Below are positions 13,667 through 21,011 of a stretch of 21,656 bases of DNA, piece after piece (positions within the stretch are counted from its first letter, which is position 1; each line of letters begins with the position of its first letter). The notes beneath the pieces are model-generated. The model searched no databases and had not been told where the DNA came from. It saw only the letters and a list, made by a program, of their open reading frames with translations. The translations under genes were made by a program, and so were the position numbers. Origin of the DNA: Dehalococcoidia bacterium UBA2979. Its GTDB lineage: Bacteria; Chloroflexota; Dehalococcoidia; UBA2979. Location: contig DEAP01000106.1 of the NCBI GenBank assembly GCA_002348225.1, positions 1-21,656 on the forward strand, written 5' to 3'.

Positions 13667-14976
13667 GGAGAAACTCCAGCTTCGAGTCTAATGATCGTTC
13701 TGTTTTCGGGGACGAGGTAGTTCGAGGCAGTCCGGACTAGATCGTCAGCACTGACCTCGTCGAACCGTCTTGGAATATCAGATGCATTCTCCGCGTTACC
13801 TTCGAGCAGTTCAAACGAAGAAAGAAGGTCAGCCACACCAAATCTCGGATATCCTGATCCAGACAGCAAGCCGTACAACCCTGACCTTACCTTCGTCTTT
13901 GCTCTGACCAGCAAGTCTTCATCAAAGTCATCCAATTTAAGCGATGCGATTACCTCATCCATGTCATCGAGAATTTGATCAGGACTCACATCCTGATCAT
14001 GTATAAGCGATGTGGTATGTACCAGTGGCGTTTCCGCATTATGCATATGTCCAAGGAAATTCATCGATCCGGACACAGAACTGGTATATCCCTTTTGGCG
14101 CACAAGTCGTTGTCGTAGCAAAGAATCATCGCCCACAGTCAGAATAGAATTCAGTAAACCGAGGGCATAGAATTCCTTGGTGCCTCTCTCAGGTGTCCTG
14201 TATGCCACCGCCAGGGCTGGCCGAGATGCCATGTTGTCGATCTTATGAATATTCCTCTCCTGAAATTGCTGAGATTCGGAAATATCCACCGGCACCGGCA
14301 ATTCCTGGGCAGGAATATCGGCAAAGTATTTCTCAGCGTAGCCAAGAGCTTCTTCGGTTTCAAAATCACCAGCAATACAAAGAACTGCGTTACGAGGCGA
14401 ATAGTAGCGGTAGAAAAACTCCTCGACATCTTTCAAATCTGCCGCATCTAAATCGACCATATCCCCGTATCCGTTATGGTTGTTATGCCAATTGTCGAAT
14501 GCATGTTCCTGCACATCGAGCCACGGGAACGTCCCGTATGGTCGATTTAGTACATTCACCTTTATTTCATTTTTCACTACGTCTCGTTGATTCACTAACT
14601 CAGTTTCAGTAATGTTGGGTCCACGCATCCGATCGGCTTCCATCCACAGTACGAGTTCCAAAGCATGCGACGGTACAACTTCCCAATAATTTGTAAAGTC
14701 AAATCGAGTAGAGCCGTTAAGTGTTCCACCGACCGACTGCACCTGGGAGACAAGCTCCATCTTGCCAAGTTGCTGAGATCCTTGGAACATCAAGTGTTCA
14801 AATAAGTGAGCAAATCCTGTGCGGCCTTTTGGCTCTGACCGCATGCCTACGTGGTAGTAAACGGCGACACATACGACTGGAGATGAGGAATCTTTATGTA
14901 GGAGAATTCGGAGGCCATTCGAAAGCACATGGCGGTCAACAGGTAATTCAAAGTTAGTCGGGATTGAACTTGACAA
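13663..14976 (-). CDS. M16 family zinc metallopeptidase, catalytic subunit
   Basis: The protein has 437 residues from TTG 14976, chosen because AAGGAAG lies five bases upstream; the frame continues to an ATG at 15054 whose extra 26 residues lack homology-like character. The inverted zinc motif HLFEH (57-61: H57, E60, H61) is followed by E137 in KNEIKV as the third ligand, with the spacing normal for the family. The N-terminal FELPVDRHVLSNGLRILLHKD is the classical first strand pair. The second half keeps RQRLVRQKGYTSS. With the adjacent non-catalytic subunit it should form a clam-shell peptidase that degrades peptides of limited size. No export signal is seen from this start. Confidence 0.9.
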   Translation of the reverse strand: MSSSIPTNFELPVDRHVLSNGLRILLHKDSSSPVVCVAVYYHVGMRSEPKGRTGFAHLFEHLMFQGSQQLGKMELVSQVQSVGGTLNGSTRFDFTNYWEVVPSHALELVLWMEADRMRGPNITETELVNQRDVVKNEIKVNVLNRPYGTFPWLDVQEHAFDNWHNNHNGYGDMVDLDAADLKDVEEFFYRYYSPRNAVLCIAGDFETEEALGYAEKYFADIPAQELPVPVDISESQQFQERNIHKIDNMASRPALAVAYRTPERGTKEFYALGLLNSILTVGDDSLLRQRLVRQKGYTSSVSGSMNFLGHMHNAETPLVHTTSLIHDQDVSPDQILDDMDEVIASLKLDDFDEDLLVRAKTKVRSGLYGLLSGSGYPRFGVADLLSSFELLEGNAENASDIPRRFDEVSADDLVRTASNYLVPENRTIIRLEAGVSP

Positions 14977-14997
14977 GGTCACTTCCTTAAAGATAAA

Positions 14998-15039
14998 ACA
15001 CATGTAAATATAGCGCCCTTGGCACCTGTGTACATGTGT
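14998..15039. promoter_or_regulatory. Dyad (ACACATGTA-24-TACATGTGT) upstream of the M16 operon
   Basis: Perfect nine-base arms, ACACATGTA (14998-15006) and TACATGTGT (15031-15039), are separated by 24 bases; each contains the palindrome ACATGT. Between the arms the minus strand has TATATT (15012-15007), a good -10 candidate for the M16 operon. The arms would therefore flank its core promoter, an arrangement suited to repression. The region also lies upstream of the divergent kinase gene. Confidence 0.45.
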
Positions 15040-15062
15040 AAGGATTAATATCATTGGAGGCG

Positions 15063-15068
15063 TATACT
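15063..15068 (+). promoter_or_regulatory. Candidate -10 element (TATACT) for the kinase gene
   Basis: TATACT lies 30 bases before the TTG start of the kinase-like gene, matching five of six -10 consensus positions. No good -35 is visible. It would give a leader of about 24 bases. Confidence 0.4.
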
Positions 15069-15098
15069 CTGTAATCGAATTGGCAATACTTAAGACGG

Positions 15099-16199
15099 TT
15101 GAAATTGAAATCCACTAACGCTCCCCTCACCTATCACGAACTAACACCAAGATGGTTGACAAAGCTTCTCAGAGACCAGAAATTAATCGACGGACTCACT
15201 TCGGTAAGGGAAATACTAAGTCAAGAGATAGGTGAAATGAAAGGAGTGAACAGTGAGGTAGCACTCCTGAATATTGGCTACGAAGACGGTGAGGGACCCA
15301 CCCAAATAATTGCCAAATCTACGCCAGCTATGCCCTTACCAGTGGCTACTTTCCAGCGTTGGTATGAACGAGAAATCAATTTCTACAATGAATTCTCTCA
15401 CTCGATCGATTCAAAGTCCGAAATGGGCATTCCTAAATGTTTATACAATAATTTCAAACATCTTCCCGAGGGGGATGGCCATCTAATTCTTCTTGAAGCT
15501 CAATCTGCCGATAATCAGGGGAATCAATTAGATGGATATCAAGCAGGCGAAGCAGCCGTAATTGTGCGCGCTTTAGCCTCTTTCCACTCTATTTTTTGGG
15601 GGTCTGAGTTACTGCATGGACTGGACTGGCTGCCACAGACTACTGTCGGTTTGCACAACGCCCAACCGGTCCAAAATGCCTTTTCGCAGGCATGGGAAAT
15701 GTTACAAAGGAAGTCAGATATTCCGATACATTTAACACCTCTAATCGACCGCGCTGTTGAAACATACCCAGATTTATTGAAACGAATTTGTTCTGATCAC
15801 TCCACTTTGATCCACGGAGACTTTCGGCCGGACAATCTCTTTCTAGACCGGTTTACCAGCGAGGTGACTGCAATTGATTGGCAATTCGTATCTATCGCCA
15901 GTGGCGTCTACGATTTAGCTTATTTTTTGACCCTAAGCCTTAGCCCAAACGAGTACAAAGCAAATCATCAAAGCCTGATTGATACTTACCGAGTATCACT
16001 AGAAAAACACGGAATTCCTGTCATGTCCGCCCATGAGATGGCAGATCTCTACGTGACGAGTGTGTTCCTGAGCTTTGCCGTATTTGCAATTGGATCAGCC
16101 GGTGGTCCGACCGGGAGGATGTCAGCCGTTCATGGTCAAGCACTTGAGCAATTAATGAATGCAATGGTAGATTCTCCTGTTGTGCCCTCATGCTTTTGA
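15099..16199 (+). CDS. Phosphotransferase of the APH / CHK (ecdysteroid kinase-like) superfamily
   Basis: The 366-residue protein-kinase-like small-molecule kinase has K73 (IIAKSTP) as the likely ATP-binding lysine and E92 in a following helix. The catalytic loop is LIHGDFRPDN (237-246), and the metal-binding aspartate is in AIDWQFVS (258-265). YDLAYFL (271-277) is typical of the CHK/DUF1679-like branch. Such enzymes phosphorylate hydroxyls of alcohols, choline, sugars or antibiotics; the substrate here is unknown and resistance should not be assumed. The frame starts with TTG 15099 (a second in-frame TTG at 15105), with only a weak AAGACGG upstream, so the exact start is uncertain. The next gene, 58 bases downstream, is a formyl-THF hydrolase homologue on the same strand. 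Confidence 0.82.
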   Translation: MKLKSTNAPLTYHELTPRWLTKLLRDQKLIDGLTSVREILSQEIGEMKGVNSEVALLNIGYEDGEGPTQIIAKSTPAMPLPVATFQRWYEREINFYNEFSHSIDSKSEMGIPKCLYNNFKHLPEGDGHLILLEAQSADNQGNQLDGYQAGEAAVIVRALASFHSIFWGSELLHGLDWLPQTTVGLHNAQPVQNAFSQAWEMLQRKSDIPIHLTPLIDRAVETYPDLLKRICSDHSTLIHGDFRPDNLFLDRFTSEVTAIDWQFVSIASGVYDLAYFLTLSLSPNEYKANHQSLIDTYRVSLEKHGIPVMSAHEMADLYVTSVFLSFAVFAIGSAGGPTGRMSAVHGQALEQLMNAMVDSPVVPSCF

Positions 16200-16257
16200 T
16201 CCGGTACTATGAGGGCAGTAACGGTCTGAGCCGGGGTAGCGGAGGGTTGAAGTAATT

Positions 16258-17160
16258 ATGCGAATCGTAGTGTTTGGGCAACAAGCATTTGGCAAAGATG
16301 TTTTCGACTCCCTTCAGGAGGCCGGTGAGAATGTGGTAGGTGTTTCAACACCAAAAATTGCAGACGGCAAAAGTGACCCTCTCGATGATGCAGCGAAAGA
16401 TGCCGGTATTCCAAACATCTTCACTCGTGAACTACGAAATGAAGAAAAATTCAACGAATATTTATCGTGGCAGCCGGATCTACTTGTGTTTGCTTTTGTT
16501 ACAGACATAGTTAGACAGAATGTACTTGACGCGGCAACACATGGTGCGATTCAGTATCACCCCAGCCTTCTTCCGTTGCACAGAGGCAGAGCTGCAATGA
16601 ATTGGGCCATCCTCCAAGGACGAGAAGAAACAGGATTGACAATTTTCTGGGTCGATGAAGGAATTGATACCGGCCCGGTCATATTACAAAAAAGCACTCC
16701 TATCGAAGCCGATGACACTGTGGGCAGTATATATTTCAACAGATTGTATCCAATGGGAGTAGAAGCACTGACAGAGGCGGTAGGTCTAGTCAGGACCGGT
16801 GACGCCTCGAGTATCGTGCAGGACGAAACTATTGCCACTTATGAAGGCCCATGTGAGCCAGAGCATGGGGTAATTAATTTCGGTGCCCATGGACAATTGG
16901 TGCATAACACTATCCGGGGATGTGACCCGCAACCGGGGGCATCAGCCAGTCTAAATGGCTCGACGCTGAAATTATTCGGAAGCTCCTACCTACCCGGTGG
17001 TGGCGTAAAGGATGTCCCAGGAACCGTCCTGTCTGCTACAGATCAAGGTGTAGAAGTGTCTGTCATCGGCGGCAGCATCACTCTTCAAAGAGTGCAGCAG
17101 CCAGGATCTAAGAAAGTCCCAGCATCTGAGATCTTGAGTGTCGGAGATATTCTTCAATAA
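16258..17160 (+). CDS. Formyltransferase-fold protein resembling the N-terminal hydrolase domain of 10-formyl-THF dehydrogenase
   Basis: The 300 residues align along their whole length, as I recall that sequence, with the N-terminal hydrolase domain of ALDH1L1 (FDH). Matches are MRIVVFGQQAFGKDVF at the start, YHPSLLPLHRG (100-110), NWAILQG, LTIFWVDEGIDTGPVILQK (127-145), ATYEG (193-197) and HNTIRGCDPQPGA (216-228). The C-terminal OB-like part ends in PASEIL. H101 and D137 correspond to the catalytic His and Asp. The residue two before the His is Q99, where FDH has Ile and methionyl-tRNA formyltransferase has Asn. No aldehyde dehydrogenase domain follows. Likely roles are 10-formyl-THF hydrolysis or formyl transfer to a small molecule. 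A true Fmt is less likely given the closer FDH resemblance. ATG 16258 is preceded by GGAGG at 12 bases. Confidence 0.82.
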   Translation: MRIVVFGQQAFGKDVFDSLQEAGENVVGVSTPKIADGKSDPLDDAAKDAGIPNIFTRELRNEEKFNEYLSWQPDLLVFAFVTDIVRQNVLDAATHGAIQYHPSLLPLHRGRAAMNWAILQGREETGLTIFWVDEGIDTGPVILQKSTPIEADDTVGSIYFNRLYPMGVEALTEAVGLVRTGDASSIVQDETIATYEGPCEPEHGVINFGAHGQLVHNTIRGCDPQPGASASLNGSTLKLFGSSYLPGGGVKDVPGTVLSATDQGVEVSVIGGSITLQRVQQPGSKKVPASEILSVGDILQ

Positions 17161-17177
17161 GTCAGAATATTTCAAAG

Positions 17178-18608
17178 TTATGAGCTTGGCACACCTCGCC
17201 AGTGCCAGTAAGACTGGCTTCGAGCTAGTGCTTCCGCACCTCTCCTGAAAGACGGGTATACCGGAAATCCCAGTTCAGAGACCCTTGCTCTTGCCGATAC
17301 GACCACTTCCGCCTGTCCGCTCACCGCACCACCCTCAGGCATCATCGCAACCACGGGCTGATTCGTCTTCTCGCGATACTCCGCGAGGAGACTCAGCTGA
17401 GCGTCTAGACGTTCAGGATCCTTGTCAAATCCCGCTGTAGTCAATTCGATTGCTACTCCTGCATCAATATTGTCATCCTCTGCCAAAACTTCAAGTATCT
17501 TCTCTAGATTTTCGGTCTCACTCCTAATTGTGCTTGCCGCATCGAACGGATTCCGATACGAACCCCCGATCGTTACGAAAAACTCACCAAGAACATCATA
17601 GGAATCTTGAGTCAACTCAGGGACGTCAAAACCAGCCCTCTGAAACTGATCTGTTATTGCGACACTCTGACCGCCGGTCATAGCAACTAAAGCTGCACCC
17701 TTACCACTACATGGAGGTGAATGGACCAGTGTGGTCAAAACATCCAAAGTATCTTCAAGTGACTCGGTTGGAATAGCGCCAGCTTGACGGATCATTCCGT
17801 CCCAGACCGCCGTGTCAGTTGCCAGAGAGGCGGTGTGTGAGTGTGCCGCTCGGGCACCAGCGTCAGTACCACCACCACGCCAAATCACGGTTGGTTTTTT
17901 TGCCGCAAGTTCCTTCAATTTTTCAAAGAATCTTCGGCCCTCCTTCACGCCTTCCAAATACATGACCACTATTGGCGAAGCAGGATCGTCAATGAGGTAC
18001 TCAAGATAATCACTTTCGTTACAGACAACTGCGTTACCAATGGAAATAGTACGGCCCACTTTGATCCCTAATCGTTGAGCACCTAGTGAGATCCCAATCC
18101 CATGGGTACCACTCTGTGATATAACGCCCACATCTGAACCCGCACCTTGCTCCTGCTGGGCGTTGAATTTAACTCCTAGTTCACGGTTGTACACACCCAT
18201 GCAATTAGGACCGACGAGCGGCATACCATCCTCGAGGCAGGCAGAAACGATCTTCTCCTGCAGTTCGATTGCCTCCGGTTCTCCTGTCTCTGCAAAACCA
18301 GAAGTGAACATTGAAATACCACCGACTTTCTTCTCGATGGCCTGCCCAACAATTATTGGAGTGACTTGGCGAGGTACTGCGCAAATAACAAGATCAACAT
18401 CACCAGGAACCTCTGCTACTGAACTAAAATTAGGGATTTGTTTCTCTTCAATCCCAGGGATCTCGTTCGGATCAACCTGAACCGAATAAAGTTCCCCGGT
18501 GAAATTCTCCATATTTGTTAGCCACATGTATTGCGGCCCCTTATCACCAACCACCACGACTGAGCGTGGATTCAGTGCCCGATGTAGTCTTTCGTTATCG
18601 ATTTTCAT
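17178..18608 (-). CDS. ADP-forming acyl-CoA synthetase, alpha (CoA-binding) subunit
   Basis: The 476-residue protein is the alpha half of an acetate/acyl-CoA ligase (ADP-forming), which conserves thioester energy as ATP. In order there are a CoA-binding Rossmann domain (about 10-140, with VICAVPRQVTP and GPNCMGVYN 133-141), a succinyl-CoA-ligase-like domain with ISQSG (163-167) and GNAVVCNESDYLEYL (191-205), and SHTASL (257-262) in which H258 fits the phosphohistidine site. A third flavodoxin-like domain (about 305-470) contains MTGGQSVAITD. The N-terminal loop VGDKGPQYMWLTN is less standard than the usual VGAS motif. The start is 18 bases after the beta gene on the same strand. The two subunits are separate genes, in the order beta then alpha. 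Confidence 0.9.
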   Translation of the reverse strand: MKIDNERLHRALNPRSVVVVGDKGPQYMWLTNMENFTGELYSVQVDPNEIPGIEEKQIPNFSSVAEVPGDVDLVICAVPRQVTPIIVGQAIEKKVGGISMFTSGFAETGEPEAIELQEKIVSACLEDGMPLVGPNCMGVYNRELGVKFNAQQEQGAGSDVGVISQSGTHGIGISLGAQRLGIKVGRTISIGNAVVCNESDYLEYLIDDPASPIVVMYLEGVKEGRRFFEKLKELAAKKPTVIWRGGGTDAGARAAHSHTASLATDTAVWDGMIRQAGAIPTESLEDTLDVLTTLVHSPPCSGKGAALVAMTGGQSVAITDQFQRAGFDVPELTQDSYDVLGEFFVTIGGSYRNPFDAASTIRSETENLEKILEVLAEDDNIDAGVAIELTTAGFDKDPERLDAQLSLLAEYREKTNQPVVAMMPEGGAVSGQAEVVVSARARVSELGFPVYPSFRRGAEALARSQSYWHWRGVPSS

Positions 18609-18626
18609 GCTGGTTCCCTACAATCT

Positions 18627-19337
18627 CTATTCTTCGTGAAGGACTACGCGCGCGTCCACCGCTATAGCCCCATCGGGGTAAGCAAACACTGGATTCAAAT
18701 CTAGCTCAGCGATTTCTGGTCGACGTTCGATCAATTCCGATACCGCAAGCAACAGTTGTTCCAAGGCACCCAAATCCGCCCCCGCCTGACCTCGAACGCC
18801 TTCTAATATTGGTAACGCATCAATCTCTCTGATCATTTGCGAAGCATCTCTCGATGCTAATGGAACGATCCTAAAAGACACGTCTTTCAGTACTTCCACA
18901 AATACACCACCTAGGCCAAACATCATTACCGGGCCAAATTGTGGATCAGTGGTAGAGCCGACGATGACCTCAATACCAGGTTCCGCCATGGTTTGAATCG
19001 AAACTCCATCAATTCGAGCATCAGGGGCAGATTCCCGCACTGTCCGGAGCATCTCCTCGTAACCAGTGCGGACGGCGTCAGCATCCGCAAGTCCAACCAC
19101 TACTCCGCCTACATCAGATTTGTGAGCAATGTCAGGAGAAATTATTTTCATCACCGTAGGGAAGCCAACTTTCTCTGCAGCAGCTGCTGCCTCGTCGGCG
19201 TCTGTAGCTAGATGTGCGTCAGTGACGGTAATTCCCTCAGCCATCAATAGATTTTTTGATTCGACTTCAGTTAGAAGCGTACGGCCTTCGTTTTTCGCTG
19301 CTGAAATAATTTGTTCAGTGAGATTAGAAGAAGTCAT
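18627..19337 (-). CDS. ADP-forming acyl-CoA synthetase, beta (ATP-grasp) subunit
   Basis: The 236-residue protein has the ATP-grasp fold of the acetyl-CoA synthetase beta subunit: MKIISPDIAHKSDVGGV (63-79), GVSIQTMAEPGIEVIVG (111-127), FGLGGVFVEVLKDVSFR (140-156) and the terminal ELDLNPVFAYPDG. It accepts the phosphoryl group from the alpha-subunit histidine and passes it to ADP. The length matches stand-alone beta subunits. It is first in a two-gene operon with the alpha subunit. A hairpin lies between it and the upstream DUF1385 gene, so it may have its own promoter in the 79-base gap. Confidence 0.92.
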   Translation of the reverse strand: MTSSNLTEQIISAAKNEGRTLLTEVESKNLLMAEGITVTDAHLATDADEAAAAAEKVGFPTVMKIISPDIAHKSDVGGVVVGLADADAVRTGYEEMLRTVRESAPDARIDGVSIQTMAEPGIEVIVGSTTDPQFGPVMMFGLGGVFVEVLKDVSFRIVPLASRDASQMIREIDALPILEGVRGQAGADLGALEQLLLAVSELIERRPEIAELDLNPVFAYPDGAIAVDARVVLHEE

Positions 19338-19373
19338 TTTTCACCCATCCGTTCAGGTTCGATTCGACCAAAT

Positions 19374-19402
19374 CGTAGCGGCTACTGACTTTTACCGCTA
19401 CG
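19374..19402 (-). terminator. Hairpin (CGTAGCGG-13-CCGCTACG) between DUF1385 and the acyl-CoA synthetase genes
   Basis: The perfect eight-base arms (19374-19381 and 19395-19402) are GC-rich and enclose a 13-base loop. The hairpin starts 15 bases after the DUF1385 stop on the minus strand. The bases following on that strand (ATTTGG) are only weakly T-rich, so termination may be partial; alternatively it is a leader structure for the downstream genes. Confidence 0.45.
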
Positions 19403-19416
19403 GCACGAGCCACTGA

Positions 19417-20331
19417 TTATGTATCTTTGCCAAGTTGTAGTTCCTTCTCAGAGTCGAGAGCAGAGTTCACAGCTTCGATTGCAACCTCGACATGCTCTAA
19501 TTCTGGAGGTCGAGTGGTTAGTCTTTGGAGATTAAGATTACCTGCGGTAATCAGCCTTACCCCCCGGAATTGCTGAAATCGATCGGCCAATCTAATTAAC
19601 TCGTAGGCAACACCAGCGACCACTGGAATCAACAATAGTCTAGAAGATACCCTCCACCAAAGAGGCTCACTGCCGGCGAACGCAAAGACAACGACAGAAA
19701 CAAGACCCACCATCAACAAAAAGGAAGTCCCGCACCTTGGATGTAAACGGGAATATTTCATTACTGATTCAGGGGTTAATCGGTCTAGAGACTCAGCCGC
19801 AGCAATAGCCATGTGTTCAGCACCATGGAACTGAAACATTCGCTCTACGTCAGATATGTGTCCGATCCCCCAGATATATGCCAGCAATAATCCAAGTCTC
19901 AGGGCGCCCTCAATCAGTAGCACTAACCAAGATGGTAGAGTTGCTTCTAGCCAACCGGTCACAATCACGGGTCCCGCGAAAAAAACACCTATCCCAATCC
20001 CAAACGCTACTAAGAAAATTATCCAATCGAGAAACGTGAGACCTGACGCCTCGTCAGCAGTTTTAACCTCCCCTGCCGCAACTGCTGATGACCAAGTGAG
20101 AGCCTTTAATCCCAAGGTGAGAGTTTCTACCAAAACCAGTATCCCCCGCACAAAAGGAATGCGTCGAAATGAGCCGCTGAAGATAGGACTCAACACCTCC
20201 GTACGTGTAATGGTATTTGAGTCAGGGGCCTTCACTGTAACCGTAAGAGTATTCAGGCCTCTGATCATGATGCCCTCTACCACCGCCTGACCTCCAAGCA
20301 CTGGTGCTTCAGATGATTTTTGTTCTGACAT
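19417..20331 (-). CDS. DUF1385 integral membrane protein (YqhQ-like)
   Basis: The protein has 304 residues from ATG 20331, preceded by GAGAG; an in-frame start at 20346 adds five residues. All DUF1385 landmarks are present: GGQAVVEGIMIRG near the N-terminus, RRIPFVRG, FHGAEHMA, HPRCGTSFLL and NLNLQRLTTRPPELEHVEVAI near the C-terminus. There are about four to five hydrophobic segments (central LDWIIFLVAFGIGIGVFFAG, WLVLLIEGALRLGLLLAYIWG, SFLLMVGLVSVVVFAFAG, LLLIPVVAGVAYELI). The conserved His, Glu and Cys suggest metal or heme chemistry, but the function is not established. The family occurs in Firmicutes, Chloroflexota and Deinococcus-type genomes, in line with the taxonomic guess. It is divergent from the thioesterase gene. 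Confidence 0.92.
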   Translation of the reverse strand: MSEQKSSEAPVLGGQAVVEGIMIRGLNTLTVTVKAPDSNTITRTEVLSPIFSGSFRRIPFVRGILVLVETLTLGLKALTWSSAVAAGEVKTADEASGLTFLDWIIFLVAFGIGIGVFFAGPVIVTGWLEATLPSWLVLLIEGALRLGLLLAYIWGIGHISDVERMFQFHGAEHMAIAAAESLDRLTPESVMKYSRLHPRCGTSFLLMVGLVSVVVFAFAGSEPLWWRVSSRLLLIPVVAGVAYELIRLADRFQQFRGVRLITAGNLNLQRLTTRPPELEHVEVAIEAVNSALDSEKELQLGKDT

Positions 20332-20440
20332 TGAACCAACTCTCAAGCTTCAAATTTACCTTTTCGTATCAATCCTATACGATTTGATTTCGTAATAAAA
20401 TTTCGAGTTAATAACCGAAACTGTTAAGACTGGAGCAACG

Positions 20441-20932
20441 GTGGGGAAAGCAATGACCGACTTACTGACAGGTGGTGTCCCTTTCGACGCGAAGATGTAC
20501 GAACAGATATGCTTTGCCTGTGGAACACAGAATCAGTCTGGCCTCAATATGAGATTTTCTAGACTCAGTGATGAAACCGTTGAATGCATCTATACGCCTC
20601 TGGAAGTTCATCAAGGCTTCCCTGAGGTGATTCATGGTGGAATACTCTCGACGCTGATCGATGAGGCTATGGCTTGGGCACTTTGGTCAAAGGAACAAGT
20701 TCTCGGAGTAACAGCGACGCTCGAAATTAAATATCGAGCATCGGTTCCAGTCGGGAAAAAATTAAGAATCCTGGCAAAAGCGGATGAGAAACGTGGCCGG
20801 AGAGTAAATCTCACAGCATCGATAAGCCTGGAAAATGGTAAGACGTTGGTCGAGAGTTCGGCTTTGTACCTAATACTCCCAGCAGCTCAGCAAAAACTCC
20901 TTCAAGCCAGACTAAACTGGCATCCGCATTGA
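20441..20932 (+). CDS. PaaI-like hotdog-fold acyl-CoA thioesterase
   Basis: The protein has 163 residues from GTG 20441, with GGAG five bases upstream; the in-frame ATG 20453, preceded closely by GGGGAAAG, is an equally reasonable start. The hotdog domain shows CFACGTQNQSGLNMRF (24-39) and HGGILSTLIDEAMAW (65-79), the core helix in which the HGG and acidic residues bind and hydrolyse acyl-CoA thioesters. The strand GVTATLEIKYRASVPVGKKL also fits. The CxxCG element at the N-terminus is common in this subgroup. It probably recovers CoA or removes dead-end acyl-CoA. It is divergent from DUF1385, and an alpha/beta hydrolase follows on the same strand. Confidence 0.9.
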   Translation: MGKAMTDLLTGGVPFDAKMYEQICFACGTQNQSGLNMRFSRLSDETVECIYTPLEVHQGFPEVIHGGILSTLIDEAMAWALWSKEQVLGVTATLEIKYRASVPVGKKLRILAKADEKRGRRVNLTASISLENGKTLVESSALYLILPAAQQKLLQARLNWHPH

Positions 20933-20957
20933 TCGTATTTACTGGGGCAACTGAGAC

Positions 20958-20985
20958 ACAAAGGGCACAAGGCTTTACCCTTTGT
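20958..20985 (+). terminator. Inverted repeat (ACAAAGGG-12-CCCTTTGT) after the thioesterase gene
   Basis: Perfect eight-base arms (20958-20965 and 20978-20985) with a 12-base loop begin 26 bases after the thioesterase stop. The bases that follow (TCGTTAACTT) are not a U-run, so it may be a weak terminator, or an operator in front of the hydrolase gene, whose start is 27 bases further on. Confidence 0.35.
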
Positions 20986-21011
20986 TCGTTAACTTAAATG
21001 GAGACTCCTGC

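Noticed and set aside
14193..14612. 139-codon plus-strand open frame
   Set aside because: It is antisense to the catalytic M16 gene and is a shadow of its codon pattern.
15099..16199. Aminoglycoside-resistance gene reading of the APH-fold kinase
   Set aside because: HGDFRPDN and IDWQ are shared by many small-molecule kinases. The CHK/DUF1679-like features and the environmental gene context give no support for drug resistance.
16200..16257. Folate riboswitch before the formyl-THF hydrolase-like gene
   Set aside because: The gap is only 58 bases and shows no THF-riboswitch-like conserved core, too short for a full aptamer plus expression platform.
19856..20290. 144-codon plus-strand open frame
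   Set aside because: It is antisense to the conserved DUF1385 gene and rich in Pro/Ser/Thr, as expected when hydrophobic helices are read on the other strand.
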